The position numbers and the translations under genes are program-made. DNA of 64,000 bases from an uncultured Pelagibacteraceae bacterium (GTDB taxonomy: Bacteria; Pseudomonadota; Alphaproteobacteria; Pelagibacterales; Pelagibacteraceae), in NCBI GenBank assembly GCA_902560075.1, contig CACEKE010000004.1, positions 1 through 64,000 on the forward strand. The letters run 5' to 3'. Positions 56,430-64,000 of this stretch are shown piece by piece. A model generated the notes under the pieces. That model made no database searches. It had not been told where the DNA came from and saw only the letters and a program-made list of their open reading frames with translations. Numbering within the stretch: position 1 is the first letter of the stretch; each line of letters begins with the position of its first letter.

Positions 56430-56630
56430 ATGGGTATTCACTATACATATGGTGCCAATCGAGGCGCAAAAAAAATGGAGAAGCAAGCTAAAAAAGAAAA
56501 AAAACTTGCAGAACGTAGAGCAAAAAAACAAGCAAAATCTGGCATAGCTGAAAAGCCAGAAAAAGAAAATACAATACCTTTAGATACTGTAATTACCTTA
56601 GATCATTTAACAAATCCAGATAAGAAGTAG
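56430..56630 (+). CDS. Small Lys/Ala-rich protein of unknown function (66 aa)
   Basis: The N-terminus MGIHYTYGANRG is followed by a highly charged helix of Lys, Ala, Glu and Arg (about residues 13-42, likely coiled coil) and a short tail IPLDTVITLDHLTNPDKK. No domain is recognised. It lies 6 bp before another small basic frame that overlaps dcd, so it may head the dcd-murA-hisD-infA operon. The repeated AKK/KK pattern resembles the 23-aa protein at the window start. Real coding is likely because of the distinct, ordered termini. Confidence 0.7.
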   Translation: MGIHYTYGANRGAKKMEKQAKKEKKLAERRAKKQAKSGIAEKPEKENTIPLDTVITLDHLTNPDKK

Positions 56631-56636
56631 AAAATA

Positions 56637-56753
56637 ATGTTTAAAAGAAAGAAAGCATCTAAGCTTGATTTGAAAAATGCGTTACGGAAAAATTTAAGAA
56701 AAAGAAAATTATTTAAAAAAAAACAGACTCAAAATAATGATTCTAAACGATAA
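56637..56753 (+). CDS. Small basic protein of unknown function (38 aa)
   Basis: A 38-residue frame beginning MFKRKKASKLDLKNALRKNL and ending in NNDSKR. It begins 6 bp after the 66-aa gene and overlaps the dcd start by 17 bp, giving a continuous chain of reading frames. Strongly basic, no membrane segment. No family recognised. It may be a real microprotein or a translational coupler for dcd. Confidence 0.45.
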   Translation: MFKRKKASKLDLKNALRKNLRKRKLFKKKQTQNNDSKR

Positions 56754-57288
56754 GCAAATAAAAAGATTAGCTGAAGAACAAGAAATGATTAGTCCATTTG
56801 TTGGAGAAAGTGTTTCTAGAGGTATTAGTCATGGGCTTAACTCATTTGGATATGATCTTCGTTGTGGGTCAGAATTCAAAATTTTTACAAATATAAATGG
56901 AGCTACTGCTGATCCAAAAAATTTTAGTGAAGACAATTTTATTACAGTAAAAAACGAAGATTCTATTTTAATACCTCCAAATTCTTTTGCACTTGCCTCT
57001 AGTCTTGAATATTTCAAAATGCCAAGAAATGTTACAGGTCTTGTAACAGCAAAATCTACATATGCTAGATGTGGCTTAGGCGTTCCACCAACAGTACTAG
57101 AAGCAGGGTGGGAAGGTGTATTAGTTTGCGAATTTTCAAATCATACAAGTAATTCTATAAGATTATATGCAAATGCAGGTGCAGCTCAAATTTTGTTTTT
57201 TCAAGGTGATCCACCAGACGTTTCTTACTCTGACAGAAAAGGAAAATATCAATTTCAGCAAGGCATAACTTTAGCAAAGTCAAAATAA
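56737..57288 (+). CDS. dcd: dCTP deaminase (183 aa)
   Basis: Converts dCTP to dUTP for thymidylate supply. SYGLRC-type motif appears as SFGYDLRCGSEF, the catalytic region is VLEAGWEGVLVCEFSNHT with the conserved Glu, and AGAAQILFFQG binds the triphosphate. Length is slightly under the E. coli form. murA starts on the base after its stop. Confidence 0.93.
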   Translation: MILNDKQIKRLAEEQEMISPFVGESVSRGISHGLNSFGYDLRCGSEFKIFTNINGATADPKNFSEDNFITVKNEDSILIPPNSFALASSLEYFKMPRNVTGLVTAKSTYARCGLGVPPTVLEAGWEGVLVCEFSNHTSNSIRLYANAGAAQILFFQGDPPDVSYSDRKGKYQFQQGITLAKSK

Positions 57289-58554
57289 ATGAAAAAATAT
57301 ATTATCAAAGGTCCCACTAATAGTATTAGTGGAACTGTCAATATTAATGGTGCTAAAAACTCTTGCTTACCATTAATGGCAGCATCAATATTATTTAAAG
57401 ATAAAGTAATTTTAAAAAACGTACCTTTAGTAAAAGACGTAATAACAATGAAAAATCTGTTAATTTCATTAGGTTCAAAGGTAGAAATTTTAAAAAAAAA
57501 TAAGATGATTATAAAAAATAGTAAACCGCATAAACGGAGAGTTCCTTACAAATTAGTTTCTACTATGCGTGCTGGGGTTTTAACTATGGGATCACTATTA
57601 GGCAGATATCAAAAAAAAAAAATTTATGTTGCTAAAGGCGGTGGATGTAGTTTAGGAATTCGTGACATCAATTATCATTTGTCAGGATTTGAAAGTTTAG
57701 CCGCAGAACACCGTTTAGAAAAAGGTTATGTTAGAATCTATTCAAAAAATGGACTTGTAGGAGGTAGCTATAAATTTCCTAAGGTTTCTGTTACGGGTAC
57801 TTCAAATTTGATAATGGCTGCAGTTTTATCTAGAGGAACTCATATAATCAGAAATATTTCCATCGAGCCAGAAGTTATTGACTTAATTACATTCTTAAAT
57901 AATTCCGGATCTAAAATAAAATTTATTGGAAAAAGAAGTGTTAAAATTTTAGGGGTAACGGAATTAAAAAAAGGAGAACATACTATAATAGGTGATAGGA
58001 TAGAAGCTTTTAGCTATTTATGTGTTGGTGCAATTACAAAAGGTAATGTTTTAGTCAAAAAAATAAATCCAAAATTTTTATCGACTGAAATTGAAGTTTT
58101 AAAAAAAATGGGTTGTAAGGTTAAAACAGGAAGGGATTATATTTTTATCAAATCAAAAAAAAAACATTTTCCAATAAAAGTAAAAACAGCTCCTTATCCA
58201 AATTTTGCGACTGACAATATGCCTTCTTTACTTGCAGTTCTAACAAAAGTTCCTGGCAAAAGTCATATTGAGGAAACAATATTTTCAAATCGTTTTATGG
58301 CCGTGCCTGAGCTAGCTCGAATGGGGGCAAATATAAAAGTTAAAAATAACAAGGCAGTTATAATTGGATGTAAAAATTTAATTGGTGCGGATTGTATTTC
58401 TTCTGATTTAAGAACAACTTTTTCTATTATATTAGGTGCCATTGCTGCTAAAGGATCCTCTAATATAAATCGGGTTTATCACGGTGAAAGAGGGCTATTT
58501 AACTTAGTTGGAAAACTAAAAAAGTTAGGGGTGGTAATTAAGTCTGATAATTAA
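57289..58554 (+). CDS. murA: UDP-N-acetylglucosamine 1-carboxyvinyltransferase (421 aa)
   Basis: First committed step of peptidoglycan synthesis. NGAKNSCLPLMAASIL (UDP-GlcNAc/PEP binding) opens the protein, and the fosfomycin-target Cys lies in GGGCSLGIRDINYHL (about residue 122). The C-terminal RAxIxLG-like segments follow. Length is canonical. Directly abuts dcd (0 bp) and the DUF2948 gene (0 bp). Confidence 0.95.
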   Translation: MKKYIIKGPTNSISGTVNINGAKNSCLPLMAASILFKDKVILKNVPLVKDVITMKNLLISLGSKVEILKKNKMIIKNSKPHKRRVPYKLVSTMRAGVLTMGSLLGRYQKKKIYVAKGGGCSLGIRDINYHLSGFESLAAEHRLEKGYVRIYSKNGLVGGSYKFPKVSVTGTSNLIMAAVLSRGTHIIRNISIEPEVIDLITFLNNSGSKIKFIGKRSVKILGVTELKKGEHTIIGDRIEAFSYLCVGAITKGNVLVKKINPKFLSTEIEVLKKMGCKVKTGRDYIFIKSKKKHFPIKVKTAPYPNFATDNMPSLLAVLTKVPGKSHIEETIFSNRFMAVPELARMGANIKVKNNKAVIIGCKNLIGADCISSDLRTTFSIILGAIAAKGSSNINRVYHGERGLFNLVGKLKKLGVVIKSDN

Positions 58555-58953
58555 ATGATAAATAAGTTTTATAAAAAAGTTATTGCTCAAAGACCAGAGG
58601 ATTTAAGCATCATCTCGGCTCTATGTTCTCAGGCTAAAGTAAAACAATCAGATATAAAGTATTTAAAAAATAACAAAGTATTCATATTAACTATAGAAAG
58701 AACAAATAAAGAAAGTGATATAAAAACAGAAAAAATAGGCAGTGTGATTAAGTTCGACTTTGTAGATAATTGTAAATCTAAAAATATTAATCAAAGTGAT
58801 CCTGAAAATATCCTAGAGTTATTTTCAATAAATATTTTTAAGAAAAACGACAATTTTGAAATTCTACTATTATTTTTAAATAACGGCGTTATAACTTTGT
58901 CAACAGAAGTAGTAGAAGTTACAATGGAGGACATAAAAAAAATAGATGATTAA
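58555..58953 (+). CDS. DUF2948-family protein (132 aa)
   Basis: The opening IAQRPEDLSIISALCSQAKVKQSDIKYLKNNKVF matches the DUF2948 family, which sits between murA and hisD in many Alphaproteobacteria. No catalytic motif is obvious. It abuts murA and overlaps hisD by 8 bp. Function unknown; conserved position suggests a housekeeping role. Confidence 0.78.
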   Translation: MINKFYKKVIAQRPEDLSIISALCSQAKVKQSDIKYLKNNKVFILTIERTNKESDIKTEKIGSVIKFDFVDNCKSKNINQSDPENILELFSINIFKKNDNFEILLLFLNNGVITLSTEVVEVTMEDIKKIDD

Positions 58954-60202
58954 ATTTTTTAATTTTAAAAAAACTAATAATTTTAAAGCATTAGAAAAAT
59001 TTCTTGAAAAAAGAAGAATAGGTAAAAATGTTGATACGTCTATTGTAACGAAAATATTAAATGATGTTAAAAAAAATAAAAACAGAGCTGTCTTAAAATA
59101 CGAAAAAAAATTTAGTAATAATAAAATACTTAATCCAACAAAAGCCGAAATTACAAAATCAATCAAATCTTTGGATCCTAAAGTAAAAAAAGCTATAGAT
59201 ATAGCTTTTGATAGAATTTATAAATTCCATAATTTGCAAAAAAATAAAAATATTAAATATATTGATAGATATAAAAATAAAATTGAGCATGTATATGTAC
59301 CTTTAAATTCTATAGGTATTTATGTGCCTGCAAATTTGCCGTCTACTTTAATGATGAATGCAATCCCGGCAAAAATTTCTCAAGTAAAAAATATTGTTTT
59401 GGCAAATCCAAGATATAATGGAAAGCTAAATGCAGCAGTAATGTATGTAGCAAAAAAATGTAAAATAAATCATATAATCAGTGTAGGTGGCGCACAAGCT
59501 ATTGGAAGTTTAGCTTATATACAAAAAGTTGATAAAATTTTTGGTCCAGGTAGTGACTACGTGGCAAGAGCCAAACGTGAAGTGTTTGGTGATGTCGGTA
59601 TAGAGGGTATGATTGCTGGTCCATCTGAGATTACAGTGGTAGCCGATAATATATCTGACACAAATAAAGTAATTACCTCTATGGCAGCTCAGTCAGAACA
59701 CGGAATTAACTCACAAAGCATATTAATTTCGAAAAATATTAAACTTATTAATTCAGTTAAAAAAAAAATTAAGATTTTGGTAAACAATGTTCCAAGAAGC
59801 AAAATAGTGAAAAGGTCTTTAAAAAAAAATGGTTTGTTAATTTTGGTTAAAGATAAGCAGCAAATTACTAAAATTATAAATATGATAAGTCCAGAACATT
59901 TAGAGTTACTTTCAAAAGATTATAGAAATTTGTTAGACAAGATATATAATGTTGGATCTATTGGACTGGGCCAATATAGTCCCGTTGCAGCGAGTGATTA
60001 TAATGTTGGTACAAACCACACTTTAGGTACTTTAGGATCTGCTAAATTTGCATCTGGTTTGAATTTGAGTGATTTCTATAAAAAAATTAGTCGATTTACC
60101 CTTAGCAAAAAAGGTATTGAAGTTATTGGCAAGCAAGCTATAACTCTTGCCGAATATGAAAACTTACACGTTCATGCACTTAGTATTAAGTCAAGATTTT
60201 AA
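58946..60202 (+). CDS. hisD: Histidinol dehydrogenase (418 aa)
   Basis: Catalyses the last two steps of histidine synthesis with zinc and NAD. VPANLPSTLMMNAIPAKISQV and GGAQAIGSLAY are NAD-fold landmarks; FGPGSDYVARAKREVFGDVGIEGMIAGPSE is the family signature, and AAQSEHG supplies zinc/catalytic residues. Length is normal. It overlaps the DUF2948 gene by 8 bp. The other histidine genes in the window are hisZ and hisG, 2.3 kb downstream. Confidence 0.95.
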   Translation: MIKFFNFKKTNNFKALEKFLEKRRIGKNVDTSIVTKILNDVKKNKNRAVLKYEKKFSNNKILNPTKAEITKSIKSLDPKVKKAIDIAFDRIYKFHNLQKNKNIKYIDRYKNKIEHVYVPLNSIGIYVPANLPSTLMMNAIPAKISQVKNIVLANPRYNGKLNAAVMYVAKKCKINHIISVGGAQAIGSLAYIQKVDKIFGPGSDYVARAKREVFGDVGIEGMIAGPSEITVVADNISDTNKVITSMAAQSEHGINSQSILISKNIKLINSVKKKIKILVNNVPRSKIVKRSLKKNGLLILVKDKQQITKIINMISPEHLELLSKDYRNLLDKIYNVGSIGLGQYSPVAASDYNVGTNHTLGTLGSAKFASGLNLSDFYKKISRFTLSKKGIEVIGKQAITLAEYENLHVHALSIKSRF

Positions 60203-60217
60203 ATCATTAATATTTTA

Positions 60218-60436
60218 ATGGCTAAAGAAAATACATTAGAGTTTTCTGGTGAAGTTGTAGAATTATTAAAAAATGCAATGTTTAAGGTACGCCTTTCTAA
60301 TGGGCATACAATTTTGTGCCATAGTGCGGGGCGCATTCGTAAGAACAGGATTCGTATATTACAGGGTGACTCAGTGAAAGTTTCTGTTAGTCCCTATGAT
60401 TTACAAAGAGGAATTATCATATATAGAGGACAATGA
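60218..60436 (+). CDS. infA: Translation initiation factor IF-1 (72 aa)
   Basis: An OB-fold protein starting [22 protein letters not shown] with conserved [20 protein letters not shown] and the C-terminal [12 protein letters not shown]. Length is standard. It is 15 bp after hisD; in other Alphaproteobacteria UPF0262 and phosphatase genes often lie between them and are absent here. Confidence 0.97.
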   Translation: MAKENTLEFSGEVVELLKNAMFKVRLSNGHTILCHSAGRIRKNRIRILQGDSVKVSVSPYDLQRGIIIYRGQ

Positions 60437-60451
60437 TAATTCATATTTATT

Positions 60452-60524
60452 GCCTTGGTAGCTCAGGTGGTAGAGCAGAGCCCTGAAAAGGCTTGTGTCG
60501 GTGGTTCGAGTCCGCCCCAAGGCA
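60452..60524 (+). tRNA. tRNA-Phe (anticodon GAA)
   Basis: Acceptor GCCTTGG pairs with CCAAGGC, D-arm GCTC...GAGC, anticodon loop CTGAAAA (GAA), T-arm GGTGGTTCGAGTCCGCC, discriminator A. CCA is not encoded (CCT follows). It lies 15 bp after infA. Confidence 0.97.
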
Positions 60525-60593
60525 CCTTATATAAATAAACGTGTTACATCTTAAAGCTTGCATTAAAATTAGAAATCTAATAACAATTTGCAA

Positions 60594-60611
60594 ATTAAAC
60601 TTATGTTTAAT
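60594..60611 (+). promoter_or_regulatory. Inverted repeat in the cold-shock gene leader
   Basis: ATTAAAC (60594-60600) and GTTTAAT (60605-60611) form a perfect 7-bp inverted repeat with a TTAT loop, 27 nt before the csp start. It may be a 5' UTR hairpin, a feature often used in cold-shock mRNA control, or chance in AT-rich DNA. Confidence 0.4.
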
Positions 60612-60638
60612 CAACAAATAAGAAAGAGTAAATAAGTT

Positions 60639-60851
60639 ATGAGTACATTAAAAGGTAAAGTTAAGTGGTTCAACGGAAAAAAAGGCTACGGATTCATAGA
60701 GCGTGAGGATGGTGAGAAGGATTGCTTCGTTCATGCGAGTCAAGTTCGTGAAGCTGGTCTAAAATTTTTGAATGAAGGCGATGCATTAGAATTCGAAATA
60801 GAATCTGGTGAGAAGGGCCCGTCGGCGATAAACCTAAAAAAGGTTTCTTAA
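60639..60851 (+). CDS. Cold-shock domain protein (70 aa)
   Basis: A CspA-family OB-fold RNA chaperone. RNP1 is KKGYGFIE (about residues 14-21) and RNP2 is DCFVHASQV (about 29-37). Length is typical. It is preceded by a 114-bp leader after tRNA-Phe with an inverted repeat and followed by a long stem-loop. Codon usage is richer in G/C at wobble positions than neighbours, consistent with high expression. Confidence 0.94.
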   Translation: MSTLKGKVKWFNGKKGYGFIEREDGEKDCFVHASQVREAGLKFLNEGDALEFEIESGEKGPSAINLKKVS

Positions 60852-60869
60852 TAAAATTTTTCGAAAATT

Positions 60870-60912
60870 GTATAGGGGTAATATAGTTTTATTACTATAT
60901 TTATTCCTATAC
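60870..60912 (+). terminator. Long stem-loop after the cold-shock gene
   Basis: GTATAGG (60870-60876) pairs with CCTATAC (60906-60912). The stem continues inward through G-U and A-T pairs to TATAG/CTATA with one bulge, about 16 bp in all, around an AT loop. There is no strong T-run after it, so it could be a 3'-end stabiliser or a weak/bidirectional terminator. Confidence 0.5.
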
Positions 60913-61004
60913 ATGAACTATTGCATTTATTAAAAAAAATGCTAATTAATTGTCCATGATTAAAAAAATTAAAAATTCTTATTCAATTTACAGACATTTC
61001 CACC

Positions 61005-61020
61005 ATGGCTGCATAGCCAT
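61005..61020 (+). other. Short hairpin in the gap before tRNA-His
   Basis: ATGGCT and AGCCAT flank a GCAT tetraloop, a perfect 6-bp hairpin 55 bp before tRNA-His. A T/A-rich tail follows. It may end transcription from upstream or be incidental. The rest of the 60913-61075 gap shows nothing recognisable. Confidence 0.35.
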
Positions 61021-61075
61021 TATTTAATCATTTTAAAATTTAAATTTAAGAACAATTAGTATAAAACAAAGAAAG

Positions 61076-61150
61076 GCACGGGTAGCTCAATTTGGTTAGA
61101 GCAGTGGCTTGTGGAGCCAAAGGTTGAGAGTTCAAGTCTCTCCCCGTGTA
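61076..61150 (+). tRNA. tRNA-His (anticodon GTG), with A at position 73
   Basis: Acceptor GCACGGG pairs with CCCGTGT (first pair G1-U72), D-arm GCTC...GAGC, anticodon loop TTGTGGA (GTG), T-arm GAGAGTTCAAGTCTCTC. Position 73 is A rather than the C73 seen in most bacteria, and CCA is not encoded. A G lies at the -1 position in the DNA. The hisS ATG is only 8 nt after A73, so the tRNA and its synthetase are probably on one transcript. Confidence 0.95.
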
Positions 61151-61158
61151 CGCCCAAA

Positions 61159-62550
61159 ATGAAAGAAAAAAAAAAATTAATAGCAAGTTTACCTAATGGT
61201 TTCCAAGATAGCTGGGAAAGTTCTCTTTTTTTAAAAAAAAAATTAATTAAAATAATTGAACAAAACTTTATTAAATTCGGTTTTAGTCCTCTTGAAACAA
61301 GTCCAATGGAATTTAGTTCTATGATAGGAAATTCATTAGCTGAGGATGAGCAGAATTTAATGTCAGATATTTATACATTTAGTGAAGATGGTGCTGATAT
61401 TTCTCTTATTTATGATCTTTCTATGCCACTCGCCCGATTTTATAGTCAAAATTACTTGAATTTACCAAATCCGTATAAAAGATTCCAGATTGGAAGAGTA
61501 TTTAGACGCGAGAAGCCCGGAAATGGTAGGTATAAATCTTTTGAGCAATGTGATTGTGATATAATCGGAAAATTTGATGTTAAACAAGCAAACGCTGAAT
61601 TAATAAATATTGTCGCGAGTACTTTGATAGATTGTGGATTAGATTCATCTGACTTTGTAATAGGCGTAAGTAATCGAAAGATAATGCAGGGATTATTGAG
61701 TCAGCTCAACATAGTTGATGAAATACAAAAAAAGAGAGTTTTAAGGGCAATAGATAAATTAGATAAACCTGGTTTTGGTCTTCAGGGGGTTGAGGAATTG
61801 TTAAAGAAAGAAAGAAAAGATGAAAGTGGCGCAATAACTAAAGGAGCTAATTTAAATGATTTCCAAGCAAATGAGATTATAGAATTCCTTCAAATTAAAG
61901 ATTTTAATGAAATTTCAAAAAAAATTAATAATCCATTAACTAAAGAAGGAATTATTGAGATGGAGGACTTATTTAATATTTTAAGTTATGGAAATTATAA
62001 AAGCCTGGTAAAATTTGATCCTTCAAAAATTCGTGGACTCGATATCTATACAGGATTCACTTTAGAAACTAACTTAAACTTTAAAGTTAAGAATGCTAAA
62101 GGCAAGGTTGTTGAGCCAGGATCAATTTGTAGTGGAGGTGAATACTTAGTGACAAAATTTAAAGGTGATCCATTCTTAGGTTCTGGAATTTCAATTGGAA
62201 TTACACGTTTAGTTTGGTGTTTGTCTCAAAAAATAAAAAATGAAATAGATGAAAATAAACCCGTTCTTGTTTGCGTAATGGATGAAAAATTTTTAGATAA
62301 ATATTATGCATTATTGAATAAATTGAGAAATAATGGGATTAATTCTGAAATATTTTTAGAAAGTAACAAAAAGCTATCAAAACAATTAGAATATGCAAAT
62401 CGCAAAGATTTAAAATTAGCGATCATTTGTGGAGAGAATGAGTTCAAAGACAATACTATTACTATTAAAAATCTTAAAGGCCTGAAGGGCAGCAATCAAT
62501 CTACAGTTTTAAAAGATGATTTAATTGATGAAATCAAAAAACTTATATAA
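61159..62550 (+). CDS. hisS: Histidyl-tRNA synthetase (463 aa)
   Basis: A class II synthetase. Motif 2 region RFQIGRVFRREKPGNGRYKSFEQCD lies near residue 110, the histidine-binding loop appears as KIRGLDIYTGFTLE near 290, and an anticodon domain closes the protein. The GLDxYTG variant resembles the alphaproteobacterial type of HisRS rather than the E. coli form. The start is ATG 61159; a longer frame starting at 61111 reads through tRNA-His and is rejected. The 3' end overlaps hisZ. Confidence 0.94.
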   Translation: MKEKKKLIASLPNGFQDSWESSLFLKKKLIKIIEQNFIKFGFSPLETSPMEFSSMIGNSLAEDEQNLMSDIYTFSEDGADISLIYDLSMPLARFYSQNYLNLPNPYKRFQIGRVFRREKPGNGRYKSFEQCDCDIIGKFDVKQANAELINIVASTLIDCGLDSSDFVIGVSNRKIMQGLLSQLNIVDEIQKKRVLRAIDKLDKPGFGLQGVEELLKKERKDESGAITKGANLNDFQANEIIEFLQIKDFNEISKKINNPLTKEGIIEMEDLFNILSYGNYKSLVKFDPSKIRGLDIYTGFTLETNLNFKVKNAKGKVVEPGSICSGGEYLVTKFKGDPFLGSGISIGITRLVWCLSQKIKNEIDENKPVLVCVMDEKFLDKYYALLNKLRNNGINSEIFLESNKKLSKQLEYANRKDLKLAIICGENEFKDNTITIKNLKGLKGSNQSTVLKDDLIDEIKKLI

Positions 62551-63544
62551 TCAGATAACAAACTTTATCAAATCAAAAAATTATAAAGAACTATCATTAA
62601 ATCCTGTGATAGATTTAAAATATATACGTAACGAAAAACTAAAAAAATATCTTTTTACATTTAAGGATAATAAAACTAATAAAACTTTCGCATTAAGACC
62701 AGATTTAAGTTTAATGAGCCTAATAGAGTTTTCAAAATCTAAAATTTCAAAAAAAACAAAAATTTATTATTCCGGGGATTCCTTTAGAAAAAATCAAAAA
62801 ATGAATACCCAAATAGGTTTTGAAATTTATAATTACAATAAACAAAAAGATGAAAAAGAAATTATTTTAAATTCTGCAAAAATTTATCAAAAAGTTATAG
62901 GGGTAAATGGAAATTTAAAAATTGGAAATGCTCAATTATTTCAAGCTGTTTTGAAACAACTTAAGTTAGCTAAAAGGTGGCAAGATAGATTAATCTCATT
63001 GAGACAGAACAAAAAATATTTTAATGAAATATTAAAAAGGCTTGAAACTAATAAAGATATAGATGAAAACGAATTTCAATTAGACAAAAAAATGTACATC
63101 AATCTTAAAAAAATTAATCAAAATGAAATTATTGCAAATAGAACTGTAAGAGACATATTAAAACGCTTTGAACAAAAAATATATATTCAGCCAAGACCAG
63201 AAAACGGAAAAAAATGTGTAAAAGTTATCAGAGAATTTTTGAAAATTAAATGTCCTATAAAAAAAGCTCCTGTTGTATTATCGAAATTTTTTACAAAGAA
63301 TAATTTAAATATAAAAATTTCACAGGATTATTTTCCAATTAAAATTAACAAAATAGGGAAATTAAAAATTTATTTTAATAGTTCTGAGATGCCTGAAGTT
63401 GATATTTATAGTGGATTTGTTTTCTCAATCAGACCTAGATCAAAAAAAATAAAAAGATCTATCGTAGGAGGTTCTTACAATTCTTTGAGTAGTTCTTTGG
63501 GTTTAAGAAAAATAAATGCATGTGGTGCAGCAATTAATTTATGA
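62528..63544 (+). CDS. hisZ: ATP phosphoribosyltransferase regulatory subunit HisZ (338 aa)
   Basis: A HisRS-like paralogue without aminoacylation that activates short-form HisG. Class II core features ALRPDLSLMSLIEFSK and YSGDSFRKNQKMNTQIGFEIY are seen, and the C-terminus has VGGSYNSL. It overlaps hisS by 23 bp and hisG by 4 bp (ATGA). Its presence implies the short HisG/HisZ hetero-octamer. Sequence is diverged and Lys/Asn-rich. Confidence 0.87.
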   Translation: MKSKNLYNQITNFIKSKNYKELSLNPVIDLKYIRNEKLKKYLFTFKDNKTNKTFALRPDLSLMSLIEFSKSKISKKTKIYYSGDSFRKNQKMNTQIGFEIYNYNKQKDEKEIILNSAKIYQKVIGVNGNLKIGNAQLFQAVLKQLKLAKRWQDRLISLRQNKKYFNEILKRLETNKDIDENEFQLDKKMYINLKKINQNEIIANRTVRDILKRFEQKIYIQPRPENGKKCVKVIREFLKIKCPIKKAPVVLSKFFTKNNLNIKISQDYFPIKINKIGKLKIYFNSSEMPEVDIYSGFVFSIRPRSKKIKRSIVGGSYNSLSSSLGLRKINACGAAINL

Positions 63545-64000
63545 AAAAACAGATAGTAATTAGTTTAGTTAGCAAAGGCAGGCTCAGATCTGATACCCTG
63601 AAATTATTTAAAAAGAAAAAATTAAATATTAAGTCAAAAGGGGAAAGAGATCTTATAGGATATATAAAGTATAAAAATACTCTAATTAAGTGTTTATTTC
63701 TTCACGCTCGAGAGTGCATAGACTCCTTAGCAAATGGAACTGCTGATATAGCTATATCTGGAAAAGATTTATTATTCAATTCAGAGCGAGAGATTCAAAA
63801 AAAAATTAAAGTTTATAAAGATTTAAATTTTGGACATGCTTCATTATCAATTTTTTGCATGAATACATGGATTGACTGTCAAACTATGCTAGATGTTTCA
63901 GAGATAGCCTCAGACATGTTAAAAAAAAATAGACAACCAATGAAATGCTCTACTAAATACAGAAAGCTGGTAGAGAATTTTTTAGAGGAAAAAAATGTCA
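63541..64000 (+). CDS. hisG: ATP phosphoribosyltransferase catalytic subunit, short form, 3' end cut off by the window
   Basis: The frame opens MKKQIVISLVSKGRLRSDTL and stays open for 153 codons to the window end. SKGRL (PRPP/ATP-binding N-terminus) and ANGTADIAISGKDLLF are HisG landmarks. The start overlaps the hisZ stop (ATGA), which supports the hisZ-hisG pairing. It catalyses the first step of histidine synthesis and is normally feedback-inhibited by histidine. The remainder is outside the window. Confidence 0.88.
   Translation, partial: MKKQIVISLVSKGRLRSDTLKLFKKKKLNIKSKGERDLIGYIKYKNTLIKCLFLHARECIDSLANGTADIAISGKDLLFNSEREIQKKIKVYKDLNFGHASLSIFCMNTWIDCQTMLDVSEIASDMLKKNRQPMKCSTKYRKLVENFLEEKNV

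Noticed and set aside
61111..61158. N-terminal extension of hisS
   Set aside because: It translates the anticodon and T-arm of tRNA-His; the family start is near ATG 61159.

Overview
The window is a 64-kb stretch of a very AT-rich, extremely compact alphaproteobacterial chromosome. Gene content, gene order and protein style point to the SAR11 / Pelagibacterales group: lysine-, isoleucine- and asparagine-rich proteins, gaps of a few bases, many 1-4 nt stop/start overlaps, and convergent genes that overlap. This assignment is inference; no rRNA is present to confirm it. No stretch above 300 bases lacks a gene. I see no CRISPR, prophage, insertion sequence, integrase or rRNA.

Layout. 1-4.3 kb: a 23-residue Lys/Arg/Ala protein with its own terminator, then (minus) a Suv3-like helicase, TerB-like protein, 7Fe ferredoxin and a CarD-family regulator with a long basic N-terminus. 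4.4-11.2 kb: acyl-CoA and small-molecule metabolism (acetoacetyl-CoA synthetase, hot-dog thioesterase flanked by two membrane microproteins behind tRNA-Arg, thiolase, gamma-butyrobetaine-hydroxylase-like dioxygenase, DMT exporter, undecaprenyl-diphosphatase). 11.4-17.3 kb: gltD-gltB. 17.3-29.6 kb: a hydrolase, a glycosyltransferase, then the translation block thrS-infC-rpmI-rplT-pheS-pheT-lepA and a PQQ-type dehydrogenase. 29.6-35.3 kb: a surface-glycan island (GT61, methyltransferase, GT17, a PLP sugar 3-dehydratase-like enzyme with His in place of Lys, SDR reductase, GT2) ending at tRNA-Ser. 35.5-42.4 kb: short gyrB, RegB-type kinase, cobT-cobS-DnaJ-like block, bolA. 42.4-48.2 kb: aroB/aroK, an uncharacterised membrane/secreted pair, def-fmt-truA. 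48.1-55.5 kb (minus): a tightly packed ten-gene run rpmH-rnpA-yidD-yidC-argB-HAD-dapD-dapE-HDAC-SET. 55.5-64 kb: TVP38 protein, small basic proteins, dcd-murA-DUF2948-hisD-infA, tRNA-Phe, cold-shock gene, then tRNA-His-hisS-hisZ-hisG (hisG is cut by the window end).

How it fits together. Most of the window is core biosynthesis (Glu, Lys, Arg, His, chorismate, peptidoglycan precursor), translation and protein insertion. The parts that look least routine are (1) adjacent SET-domain methyltransferase and histone-deacetylase-family genes in a genome window that also encodes very lysine-rich small proteins and a CarD with a lysine-rich tail, (2) two membrane microproteins tied by TAATG junctions to a thioesterase and transcribed from a tRNA, (3) an orphan CobST-DnaJ module, (4) shortened forms of normally conserved enzymes (GyrB, thiolase), and (5) a tRNA-His with A at position 73 placed 8 nt before hisS.
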